From assembly GCA_964428075.1 (NCBI GenBank), contig CAYRWQ010000021.1, positions 1 through 14,050 of the forward strand: a stretch of DNA of 14,050 bases. Direction: 5' to 3'. The stretch comes from JAGOSP01 sp964428075 (GTDB lineage Bacteria > Patescibacteriota > Minisyncoccia > Moranbacterales > UBA1568). The translations under genes and the position numbers were made by a program. Below, one piece after another: positions 8,504 to 14,050 of this stretch. The notes below the pieces were generated by a model. It saw only the letters and a list, made by a program, of their open reading frames with translations. It did not search any database and was not told the origin of the DNA. How positions within the stretch are numbered: the stretch's first letter is position 1; the number at the start of each line of letters is the position of its first letter.

Positions 8504-8542
8504 ATCCGCGTATCTCTCGATCTTCAAAACATTGTTGGTGTC

Positions 8543-8559
8543 GGACGCTTCAAGCGTCC
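8543..8559. repeat. Perfect inverted repeat GGACGCTT-C-AAGCGTCC
   Basis: These are two perfect 8-bp arms around one base; as RNA it would make a 7-bp stem with a 3-nt loop. No T-run follows on either strand, so it is either a structural element of the candidate RNA or a dyad protein-binding site. Confidence 0.6.
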
Positions 8560-8817
8560 AAATATTAAATATATGACGTGAAGCGCCCGACTGCATGTGC
8601 CAACACGTGTGATGGTAATATCGCTTTGGGTGAAAAAGCAAAAAATTATCCAGGTAACACTCGTGTAATGTGTGCACTTGCTTGAATCGCATCTGTGCCT
8701 AACAACTTTCAGATACTTTATACCTCTCCACCATTCTCTGGCATACGCCTTTGTTTTTTTGAAAGAACTTTTATTTTTTTGTGTCTTTGTTTTATCCCTT
8801 CTGATTTTATCTTTTTG

Positions 8818-8884
8818 AAGGGTCAGGTTCTCGGGCAAGAGGAAGGTCGGAACGCGTCCGGCACTCATTTTGCCCGATTCCCTT
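8818..8884. repeat. Three-tier stem-loop
   Basis: The stems are nested: AAGGG (8818-8822) with CCCTT (8880-8884), TCGGGCAA (8831-8838) with TTGCCCGA (8870-8877), and GTCGGA (8846-8851) with TCCGGC (8857-8862, one G-T pair). On the plus strand a T-rich tract follows at once (8883-8889), so on that strand it could end transcription. On the minus strand it would be an internal domain of the candidate RNA. Confidence 0.65.
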
Positions 8885-8904
8885 TTTTTGTTTTTATTTT
8901 TGGT

Positions 8905-8944
8905 CTCCAGTTAGGTTGGAGCGATCTGATATGTTGTATCAGAT
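8905..8944. repeat. Two small adjacent hairpins
   Basis: CTCCA (8905-8909) pairs with TGGAG (8917-8921) over a 7-nt loop. Two bases further, ATCTGATA (8924-8931) pairs with TATCAGAT (8937-8944) over the loop TGTTG. The long hairpin starts 4 bases later, so three stem-loops stand nearly end to end. Confidence 0.6.
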
Positions 8945-8948
8945 ACTT

Positions 8949-9012
8949 GAACAGTGTGAGGATTCCCCTCACAATTAGGGGGTAATTGTGAACGGGAAGC
9001 CTCACACTGTTC
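8949..9012. repeat. Long imperfect hairpin, 27 base pairs around a 5-nt loop
   Basis: The left arm is GAACAGTGTGAGG (8949-8961), then TTCCC (8963-8967) and TCACAATTA (8969-8977). The loop is GGGGG (8978-8982). The right arm is TAATTGTGA (8983-8991), GGGAA (8994-8998) and CCTCACACTGTTC (9000-9012). Only an A/G mismatch and a C versus AC internal loop interrupt the stem. It has no T-run directly after it on either strand, so it is not an ordinary terminator. Confidence 0.85.
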
Positions 9013-9071
9013 AGAAGAACAGGCGTTCTCTTGAAGAGGGAAAGATGAATAGATTTTTAATGTACAACTTC

Positions 9072-9100
9072 ATTATACCGACTTTCAATACCTTGGTCAA
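9072..9100 (-). promoter_or_regulatory. Near-consensus sigma-70-type promoter
   Basis: On the minus strand TTGACC (9100-9095) and TATAAT (9077-9072) are spaced by exactly 17 bp, the best promoter match in the window. No coding start follows for over 650 bp. Upstream is an AT-rich 14-bp palindrome (GAAAATATATTTTC, 9149-9162) about 50 bp from the -35. Confidence 0.7.
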
Positions 9101-9233
9101 CGCACTACACCACTTATCCTTTCACTCAAGCCATTCTTGTTTCTTCGAGAAAATATATTTTCCAAAATTGATTCGCAAATGTTTTTCCTCTGATCACACA
9201 ATAAACCTTCTGTTCCGCCACAAAATAAATATC

Positions 9234-10433
9234 CTATTTTTTTCGTGCATCCAAAACAGCGCGGAGTGTATTCTTGCTTGTTCCAACATACCATTCGTTC
9301 CCTACGAATGCATAGTCAACTGACATAGCTTTCACTCCAGGTATATTCACATACCGAATAGTGGTGCCATTATGTATTGATTGCTTGAACGGAATTCTCT
9401 TCAATGGTGATGCCTGTGCACCAAGCAGAAAACGCTGGAAGAGAGCAGGGAAATCACCCTCCAGCTTCCGGAAAGCTGCTACCGTAGTATCACCCGCTTG
9501 CTTGAGCTGAACCCGCAGTCCGACATGTTGCTGACCCTGATCGCTGAAAATGAACAGTGAAAAGCGCTCTTCGGTCAGACTAACGATATCTTCGGGCAGC
9601 TGTAAACCAGACAAAATGACAAAACGAGAAAAAGCAATTGGGGTATTTGTCTGATCGGTCACGAGAAACTCGACTGGTTGTGAAATCTGTGCGAGCTGGA
9701 TACGTTCTCCCGTAGTTTGTATCTGAGTTCGGACATCTGCCTCTAACACGGTCTCAATATTCAGTGGAAAATAATTTGGTGAAGTGAGAGAGAAGCCTGT
9801 CTGCGACTCCTGCGGCACCAAATCGGTTGGATCTGTTTGGATAGGAGGGATGACAATCGGTATCGTAAGCGGCATCACAGAATACACGTACAGGTAATAA
9901 TAAGCTCCGACTAAAGCCGAGGCGAACACAAACAACCAGATGACAAAAACCCAATAGGATCGCTTGTGTGGGACAACGAGCAGGGGCGGCTCAACAACAT
10001 CACTCACCACGAGCTGCTCGCTCCCTCCGGATGGAATAGGCGGTTGAGGTACGTTATTTGTCTGACCAAAATTGAAAGGCATGCTCTGATTTTGTGCAGA
10101 AAGAAACAAAGGAGCCTCGACATTCGGTTTCTTATTTTTAGATACGAGCAGCTCCTGAGAAGAAAGATTCTGCAAAAATGGACTTGACTCGGCAGATGCC
10201 TTCGACACCACCTGCTCCTCCACTCGTGCGATGCCGCCACCTGAGGCATCCGTCACGAATGGTCCATGAGGTATCTCAGCCGCACCCTTTGGGACATTCA
10301 CGGTTTCCCGGAGTTTCTCTTCCGTCACATTCGGGCTAGAGACATAGTCATTCATCACCTGAATACGTGCAAAGACTTGTGGCGGGATCCCGGTTGTGCT
10401 CTGTTGCTTATTTGAAGAATTGAAAAGTCCCAT
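9234..10433 (-). CDS. Single-pass membrane protein of unknown function
   Basis: I do not recognise a named family with certainty. The 399 residues fall into three parts: a long, low-complexity, Ser/Pro/Gln-rich cytoplasmic region (1-157), one clear membrane helix (about 159-185, WVFVIWLFVFASALVGAYYY core) preceded by HKR, which orients the N-terminus inside, and an outside domain (about 190-399) after a Pro/Ile-rich linker. The last 25 residues (SVDYAFVGNEWYVGTSKNTLRAVLD core) resemble the end of DUF3352-like extracytoplasmic proteins, where a similar 'y.vigtsk..l..vid' pattern occurs; this is a weak likeness by eye. The ATG at 10433 is 82 bp after pnp on the same strand, so cotranscription is possible. 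No Shine-Dalgarno and no clear terminator follow it. Confidence 0.7.
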   Translation of the reverse strand: MGLFNSSNKQQSTTGIPPQVFARIQVMNDYVSSPNVTEEKLRETVNVPKGAAEIPHGPFVTDASGGGIARVEEQVVSKASAESSPFLQNLSSQELLVSKNKKPNVEAPLFLSAQNQSMPFNFGQTNNVPQPPIPSGGSEQLVVSDVVEPPLLVVPHKRSYWVFVIWLFVFASALVGAYYYLYVYSVMPLTIPIVIPPIQTDPTDLVPQESQTGFSLTSPNYFPLNIETVLEADVRTQIQTTGERIQLAQISQPVEFLVTDQTNTPIAFSRFVILSGLQLPEDIVSLTEERFSLFIFSDQGQQHVGLRVQLKQAGDTTVAAFRKLEGDFPALFQRFLLGAQASPLKRIPFKQSIHNGTTIRYVNIPGVKAMSVDYAFVGNEWYVGTSKNTLRAVLDARKK

Positions 10434-10515
10434 AAAGTTTCACAAAATACAAAGAAAAGATTTACATCCTCTCTTAGTATACACTATATTCCACAGGACG
10501 AAATGAGTCTTTCGT

Positions 10516-12639
10516 TTATACTACTTCTTGCGTTTCCGGTATATGACGCAACGCCTGTTTACGGGAAAGATTGATACGACCCTGCGCATCGATCTCTTTC
10601 ACGATAACCGATATGATATCCCCAACCTTGACGACATCCTCCACTTTCTCAACGCGGTGATCGGCAAGTTCCGAAATATGAATCAGTCCTTCCTGATTCG
10701 GTAAAACCTCCGCGAAAGCTCCAAAATTCATAATGCGTGTGATCCGCCCTTGGAATAATTCTCCTGCTTTCACCTCACGCGTGATGTTCATCACCCACTC
10801 CACTGCTTTCTGAGCGCTGGTCTCATCGCTCGAAGTAATAAACACCGAACCATCATCCTCTATATCAATAGACACGCCCGTCTCATCAATAATCTGATTG
10901 ATCATCTTACCGCCAGGACCAATGACATCCCGTATTTTTTCCGGATTGATATGTAATGTGATGATACGCGGAGCATATGGTGACATTTCAAGCCGTGGTT
11001 GCGGCAAGGTCGCTAACATCTTCTCCATAATAAAGAGCCTACCTTCCTTAGCCTGAGCAAGTGCCCCTTTGAGTATGCCTGGTGTCACTCCATCAATTTT
11101 TACATCCATCTGCAAAGCAGTGATACCGTCTTTAGTTCCAGCTACTTTAAAGTCCATATCACCGTAGTGATCCTCAAGTCCCTGGATATCAGACAATACC
11201 ACGTGCGCATCATCTGTTCCGGTCATAATCCCCATTGCAATACCGGCCACCGGCTTTTTAATCGGTACACCAGCATCCATAAGCGAGAGGGTCGATCCGC
11301 AAGTCGAAGCCATAGAAGAAGAACCATTCGATCCAAGAACTTCTGAAACCAGCAAAATGGTGTACGGAAAATCTTCTTTGCTTGGCAAAACAGGTATCAA
11401 CGCCTTCTCTGCCAAAGCACCATGCCCCACTTCTCGTCGACCGGGACCTCGCATTGGACGAACTTCACCAACTGAGTACGGCGGAAAATTGTAAAAATGC
11501 ATGTAATGTTTTTTCTCATCCGTCTCCATGGTATCAACCACCATCTGATCGCCAGGAGCGCCGAGTGTCGTCACTGTCAACGCTTGTGTTTCGCCTCGAG
11601 TAAACAGTCCGGTTCCATGCGTACGAGGCAAAACACCCACCGCACAACTGATCGGACGAATCTCAGTCACCGAACGTCCATCCGGACGGACACCTTTCTC
11701 TAAAATATTCCGATGTACCGCTTCATCCGAGACTTCATCCACAATGATCGAAAGCAATTCAGACAGATATTTCTGATCTGGATACTTGTCACGTGCATAC
11801 TTGTCGACTTCCGCATTGATCTCAGCCACCCTGGCTTCCATGGCTTGTTTCGGTTGCATAAACAAAGCCACTTCTAAGCCCAAGCTTGTTACAAACGCAC
11901 GAATGTCCGCTTCAAACTCATCCGAACCACGCAGAAGTGCTATCGCTCGCTTCTCTTTTCCGGCTTCCCTGCGTGCAGCTTCGAGAAACAGTACGATTTT
12001 CTGAAGAGCCGAAAAACCGAAAACGAGTGCTTCACCAATTTGTGCCTCCGGTACTTCCTGCGCCCCGGCCTCAATCATATTGATTTTATCCTTGGTACCT
12101 GAAAGTAAAAGATCGAGACGGCTGGTTTTTCGCTCTTCCGTTGTTGGATTGAGTACGAATTGACCATCCTGTAAACCAACTCGGACAGCACCAATCGGGC
12201 CATCCCACGGAATATCGGATAAGGCCAATGCTGCTGAAGCCGCGATCATCGCCACAAGATCAGGATCGTTTTCTCCGTCATACGACAAGGTAGTCACGAT
12301 CACCTGCACTTCATTGCGCATGCGACTATCAAACAATGGACGAATGGTTCGATCGACCGCGCGTCCCGAAAGTATCGCGTCATCCGAGGGACGCCCCTCT
12401 CGCTTAATGAAACGAGATCCCTTGATTTTTCCCGCGGCATAATACCGCTCCTCATAATCCACCATCAGTGGGAAATATCCAGTAATTTTAGACATTTCCT
12501 TAGTCATAACCGCCGTTCCGAGTACCACGGTATCGCCATAGCGGACCGTCGCTGATCCGCCCGCCTGCTGCGCGAGCGTTCCTGTCTCAATAGTCAACTC
12601 ACGACCACCCAACTGCAGCGACCATTTCTTCTCTTGCAT
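10516..12639 (-). CDS. pnp: Polynucleotide phosphorylase (polyribonucleotide nucleotidyltransferase)
   Basis: PNPase degrades RNA 3' to 5' by phosphorolysis and can add tails in reverse; it acts as a cytoplasmic trimer, often in a degradosome. All domains are present in 707 residues: RNase PH-like core 1 (about 10-140) with YEERYYAAGKIKGSRFIKREGRPSD (62-86), the helical linker domain (about 230-310), core 2 (about 320-545) with RTHGTGLFTRGETQAL (339-354), GPGRREVGHGAL (398-409), SSSMASTCGSTL (440-451) and the catalytic TKDGITALQMDVKI (502-515), KH domain (about 558-617, IGPGGKMI), and S1 domain (about 625-695, GAFAEVLPNQEGLIHISEL). Length matches E. coli (711). The common partner rpsO is not adjacent: a foreign-looking gene occupies the upstream position. 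Start is the ATG at 12639, without a nearby Shine-Dalgarno but with a 124-nt predicted leader. Confidence 0.97.
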   Translation of the reverse strand: MQEKKWSLQLGGRELTIETGTLAQQAGGSATVRYGDTVVLGTAVMTKEMSKITGYFPLMVDYEERYYAAGKIKGSRFIKREGRPSDDAILSGRAVDRTIRPLFDSRMRNEVQVIVTTLSYDGENDPDLVAMIAASAALALSDIPWDGPIGAVRVGLQDGQFVLNPTTEERKTSRLDLLLSGTKDKINMIEAGAQEVPEAQIGEALVFGFSALQKIVLFLEAARREAGKEKRAIALLRGSDEFEADIRAFVTSLGLEVALFMQPKQAMEARVAEINAEVDKYARDKYPDQKYLSELLSIIVDEVSDEAVHRNILEKGVRPDGRSVTEIRPISCAVGVLPRTHGTGLFTRGETQALTVTTLGAPGDQMVVDTMETDEKKHYMHFYNFPPYSVGEVRPMRGPGRREVGHGALAEKALIPVLPSKEDFPYTILLVSEVLGSNGSSSMASTCGSTLSLMDAGVPIKKPVAGIAMGIMTGTDDAHVVLSDIQGLEDHYGDMDFKVAGTKDGITALQMDVKIDGVTPGILKGALAQAKEGRLFIMEKMLATLPQPRLEMSPYAPRIITLHINPEKIRDVIGPGGKMINQIIDETGVSIDIEDDGSVFITSSDETSAQKAVEWVMNITREVKAGELFQGRITRIMNFGAFAEVLPNQEGLIHISELADHRVEKVEDVVKVGDIISVIVKEIDAQGRINLSRKQALRHIPETQEVV

Positions 12640-12641
12640 AG

Positions 12642-12710
12642 TTATTCTGCGGACCAGCGAAAAGAGCTAATAAACACAGGCTTGAGCCGAAAAAATACCG
12701 TTCTGCTCAC
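12642..12710 (-). CDS. Possible short leader ORF (22 codons) just before pnp
   Basis: On the minus strand a GTG at 12710 opens a 22-codon frame that stops (TAA) 2 bp before the pnp ATG. A perfect AAAGGAGG lies upstream at 12733-12726, the only strong Shine-Dalgarno-like sequence I found near a gene here, but its spacing to the GTG (15 nt) is longer than usual. It could be a coupling or regulatory peptide, or chance. Confidence 0.2.
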   Translation of the reverse strand: MSRTVFFRLKPVFISSFRWSAE

Positions 12711-12769
12711 GACAGTGCTAGTCAGCCTCCTTTCCCCCGGTACCGTACTTAATGATTGAATGCGCATCA

Positions 12770-12798
12770 AGTGTACCCTTTTTCATCGATAGAGTCAA
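12770..12798 (-). promoter_or_regulatory. Sigma-70-type promoter for pnp
   Basis: On the minus strand TTGACT (12798-12793) and TACACT (12775-12770) are separated by 17 bp. The predicted start near 12763 gives a leader of about 124 nt. In other bacteria the pnp leader is the target of autoregulation, so a long leader fits. The 10-bp direct repeat that borders the upstream cassette begins only 6 bp away, at 12805. Confidence 0.55.
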
Positions 12799-12848
12799 AA
12801 TATCTTGCTCCGAGTCCTAGAGAAATTTCGAACTTACACGAAACCTGA

Positions 12849-13868
12849 TTAAACTATTGTTGTGATGCCTCTCTTTATCATATATTCAACATCCTCGCTG
12901 GCGTTAACATAGTGAATTTTTATATTTGGATGTTCATTCTGAAAAACACGGAAGATCTCATCCACAAACGCTTGCCCCACTGATTCAACTCCCTTAAAAT
13001 TAAGTACTATCGTTTTAAATTTTTCAAGACCCATTAAAAGCCTTTTTGCTTGCGACCTTGAAACATGCGGATCGCTAGGATCGGAGCTGAGCGCTACAGC
13101 AACAATAGTTTTATGGAAACCAATTTCTTGGTCCGCATATTGGTCAAATATTTCCTTTGGCGTTTTTGTCGAATCCAAACGTAGCTTCATGGTTATCATT
13201 GTTCCTTGTCCAAAATCTTCAGTTTTTTCTGAAGACAAAAACCAATCCTCATTTTCAAAAGAATAGAAGGTGTTACTAGATAAAATAGAAAACTGATCAA
13301 ACATTCTTGTAGTGAAGAATATTCCTTCCCCTGAATGTTTAGTCGGATCAGTTGTAAATTTACCCTTAGAAAGGTGTAGTATCGATTCGTTCATTGAATC
13401 AAGATTAAGAGCTTGCTGAATTTTCTTAAAGATGCCAACACCATTATCCATTATTGTAACCGTGAGACACGTGTCATCTATTTCCAATTTCGAAAAAATA
13501 GTAGTTCCCCCAGAGTGATCAATAGCATTATTAAAAATCTCCGTAAAGCCATGGCTCAATATTTTCCTTATGTTTTCAGGAAATCTTAAGGTCATTGGTT
13601 TGATGTATTGAGACCACATTATATCCTCAGCTAGCCCAGGTTTTATTTTCTCTGTAAAATAAATAATATTCCCCTCAGTGAGAAAATAACGCGTCCATCT
13701 TGTGTTGCCCGTTCTGATAATTGTTCCTTTTTTAACTTCTTCTGCTAAATGTTTATGAGCTGCCTGACGAGAGAAATCAAATTTTTCCAACAATAAAGCA
13801 CCTATATCCCCAGGGTGAGATGATATATTTTCTAATATAAACTTTTGAATATCTTCTCCTTTACTCAT
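12849..13868 (-). CDS. Winged-helix + GHKL ATPase + STAS-like (DUF4325) protein
   Basis: This is a predicted signalling switch in one chain. From the ATG at 13868 (339 residues): a winged-helix-type DNA-binding domain (about 3-66, RQAAHKHLAEEVKKGTI core), a histidine-kinase-like ATPase domain (about 80-235) with N-box FTEIFNNAIDHS (about 108-119), DNGVGI (141-146), HSGEGIFFT (178-186) and GQGT (220-223), and a C-terminal STAS-like DUF4325 domain (about 262-335, TIVLNFKGVESVGQAFVDEIF). No phospho-acceptor His domain is present. This combines RsbW-like and RsbV-like elements, known from anti-sigma switching, with a DNA-binding head; the target is unknown. I reject an in-frame ATG 29 codons upstream (13955): that part reads through the promoter and the direct repeats. 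GC content is visibly lower than in pnp (about 28-43% versus 50% in sampled 60-base lines). Confidence 0.85.
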   Translation of the reverse strand: MSKGEDIQKFILENISSHPGDIGALLLEKFDFSRQAAHKHLAEEVKKGTIIRTGNTRWTRYFLTEGNIIYFTEKIKPGLAEDIMWSQYIKPMTLRFPENIRKILSHGFTEIFNNAIDHSGGTTIFSKLEIDDTCLTVTIMDNGVGIFKKIQQALNLDSMNESILHLSKGKFTTDPTKHSGEGIFFTTRMFDQFSILSSNTFYSFENEDWFLSSEKTEDFGQGTMITMKLRLDSTKTPKEIFDQYADQEIGFHKTIVAVALSSDPSDPHVSRSQAKRLLMGLEKFKTIVLNFKGVESVGQAFVDEIFRVFQNEHPNIKIHYVNASEDVEYMIKRGITTIV

Positions 13869-13874
13869 AAACAC

Positions 13875-13903
13875 ATTGTAGCATGCTTTGAATTCTTTGT
13901 AAA
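13875..13903 (-). promoter_or_regulatory. Strong extended -10 promoter giving a leaderless start
   Basis: On the minus strand TTTACA (13903-13898), 17 bp, TACAAT (13880-13875) with a TGC extension directly before it. The expected start is 7 nt on, at 13868, exactly the A of the ATG. The -35 lies inside the last of four direct repeats, so a protein bound there would compete with RNA polymerase. Confidence 0.65.
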
Positions 13904-13966
13904 CCTCTTTTTTGCTCTCTGTAAACTTAAACTTCTCTGTAAACAGTTTTTCCATTCTCTGTAAAT
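13893..13966 (-). repeat. Four direct repeats of GTTTACAGAGAA (operator-like)
   Basis: On the minus strand: ATTTACAGAGAA (13966-13955), GTTTACAGAGAA (13944-13933), GTTTACAGAGAG (13926-13915) and GTTTACAAAGAA (13904-13893). Intervals are 22, 18 and 22 bp, close to whole helical turns. A fifth copy, TTTTACAGAGAA, is inside the gene (13659-13648). The 22-bp steps are not multiples of three, so the repeats are DNA-level sites and not protein repeats. Confidence 0.7.
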
Positions 13967-13999
13967 ATAAAAAACAGAAAAGGCTCTGCTAAGCCTCTT
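13967..13999 (-). terminator. Terminator-like hairpin upstream of the DUF4325 gene
   Basis: On the minus strand AGGCT-TAGCAG-AGCCT forms a stem that A-T and G-T pairs extend (AAGAGGCT with AGCCTTTT), followed by TTTTCTGTTTTTT. It would end transcription coming from beyond the right edge of the window and insulate the operator and promoter array. Confidence 0.5.
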
Positions 14000-14024
14000 T
14001 ACATTTGCTCCGAGCGCTTTCGTG

Positions 14025-14050
14025 TTATTTAGTCAAGCCAGCTCCGCCTA
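14025..14050 (-). other. Window edge, possible 3' end of an upstream minus-strand gene
   Basis: One minus-strand frame from the window edge reads GGAGLTK and then TAA at 14027-14025; another frame also reads to a stop (RRSWLD). The sequence is too short to say which is coding or whether either is. The terminator-like hairpin that follows at 13999-13967 fits a gene ending here. Confidence 0.2.

Larger units (their letters stand above)
8484..9065 (-). ncRNA. Candidate structured non-coding RNA, about 580 nt
   Basis: The proposal rests on four signals in the right order on the minus strand: a near-consensus promoter (TTGACC-N17-TATAAT), a start near 9065, a chain of stem-loops within the first 250 nt, A-rich single-stranded linkers between them, and a T-run at 8490-8481 after a short stem. 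I compared it by eye with the conserved parts of tmRNA, RNase P RNA, SRP RNA and 6S RNA and found no match. The alternative is a very long 5' leader of yraN with attenuator-like structures. Confidence 0.35.
8394..9233. other. 840-bp non-coding stretch, AT-rich and rich in hairpins
   Basis: No convincing gene lies here. Open frames on both strands have no recognisable motifs and run through the hairpins. The stretch holds a near-consensus minus-strand promoter (9072-9100), a chain of stem-loops (8818-9029), a perfect 8-bp inverted repeat (8543-8559), a 10-bp direct repeat (8709-8718 and 8939-8948) and a T-run after a short stem on the minus strand (8481-8503). See the candidate RNA entry. Confidence 0.7.
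12805..14014. mobile_element. Possible inserted cassette bounded by a 10-bp direct repeat
   Basis: TTGCTCCGAG is found at 12805-12814 and again at 14005-14014, exactly 1200 bp apart and just outside the AT-rich DUF4325 gene with its repeats, promoter and upstream terminator. The repeat could be a target-site duplication or att core. No transposase, integrase or terminal inverted repeats are seen, so the call is tentative. Confidence 0.3.

Noticed and set aside
8524..8868. 114-codon minus-strand frame (MSAGRVPTFLLPEN...) in the long intergenic stretch
   Set aside because: It starts inside the three-tier stem-loop, is Lys-rich only because of A-rich linkers, crosses a perfect inverted repeat, and shows no domain or ribosome binding site.
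8817..8890. Plus-strand intrinsic terminator
   Set aside because: The stem and T-run look suitable, but no plus-strand gene lies upstream, so I list it only as a structure.
8484..9065. tmRNA, RNase P RNA, SRP RNA or 6S RNA
   Set aside because: I found no acceptor-like ends or tag frame, no GAGGAAAGUCC-type core, no SRP apical loop pattern, and no single long 6S-like hairpin. A covariance-model search is still needed.
8695..9323. Two plus-strand frames of 96 and 111 codons
   Set aside because: They are T-rich, with runs of Phe/Leu/Ser, cross the hairpins or run into the convergent 399-residue gene, and have no family pattern.
13869..13955. 29-residue N-terminal extension of the DUF4325 protein
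   Set aside because: It reads through the promoter and the direct repeats; the repeats are out of codon phase with each other, and the ATG at 13868 has a matching promoter.
1..14050. CRISPR array, tRNA or rRNA genes, transposase
   Set aside because: None is visible. The only regular repeats are the four operator-like copies, which are too short and unevenly spaced for CRISPR.

Overview
The window looks like a piece of a draft genome bin (it contains a run of exactly 100 N) from a bacterium with a small, compact genome. I think it is probably a member of the Candidate Phyla Radiation (Patescibacteria). This is an inference. It rests on the mix of core genes with odd local architectures, on a UbiA-family enzyme with a long extra N-terminal membrane part, on a degenerate DksA/TraR protein, and on the near absence of Shine-Dalgarno sequences. 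No marker gene in the window fixes the taxonomy.

Layout from left to right: a UvrD/PcrA-type helicase (minus) and a UbiA-family prenyltransferase (plus, broken by the N gap) diverge from a 140-bp region with a good promoter on each strand. The prenyltransferase converges on, and overlaps by 51 bp, the end of rsmA (ksgA). From 8393 down to 3739 there is a tight minus-strand cluster: yraN, a DksA/TraR-like gene, lspA, yifB/comM, a YabE/RlpA-like cell-wall gene and rsmA. Then comes an 840-bp non-coding stretch (8394-9233) with a near-consensus minus-strand promoter and a dense set of hairpins. It is a good candidate for an unrecognised structured RNA. Further right are a single-pass membrane protein of unknown function and polynucleotide phosphorylase (pnp), both minus, and finally an AT-rich gene for a winged-helix + GHKL ATPase + STAS-like (DUF4325) protein.

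The cluster joins housekeeping tasks: 16S rRNA dimethylation (RsmA), RNA turnover (PNPase), lipoprotein processing (LspA), peptidoglycan-associated functions (YabE/RlpA-like), and DNA processing or transformation (YifB/ComM, YraN, UvrD/PcrA).

The right end is the most interesting part. The GHKL/DUF4325 gene differs in base composition from its neighbours. It is bracketed by a 10-bp direct repeat (TTGCTCCGAG) exactly 1200 bp apart, has a terminator-like hairpin at its upstream edge, and has four direct repeats (GTTTACAGAGAA type) leading into a strong promoter. The -10 of that promoter places the transcription start on the ATG itself. This looks like a small self-contained regulatory cassette inserted just upstream of the pnp promoter.
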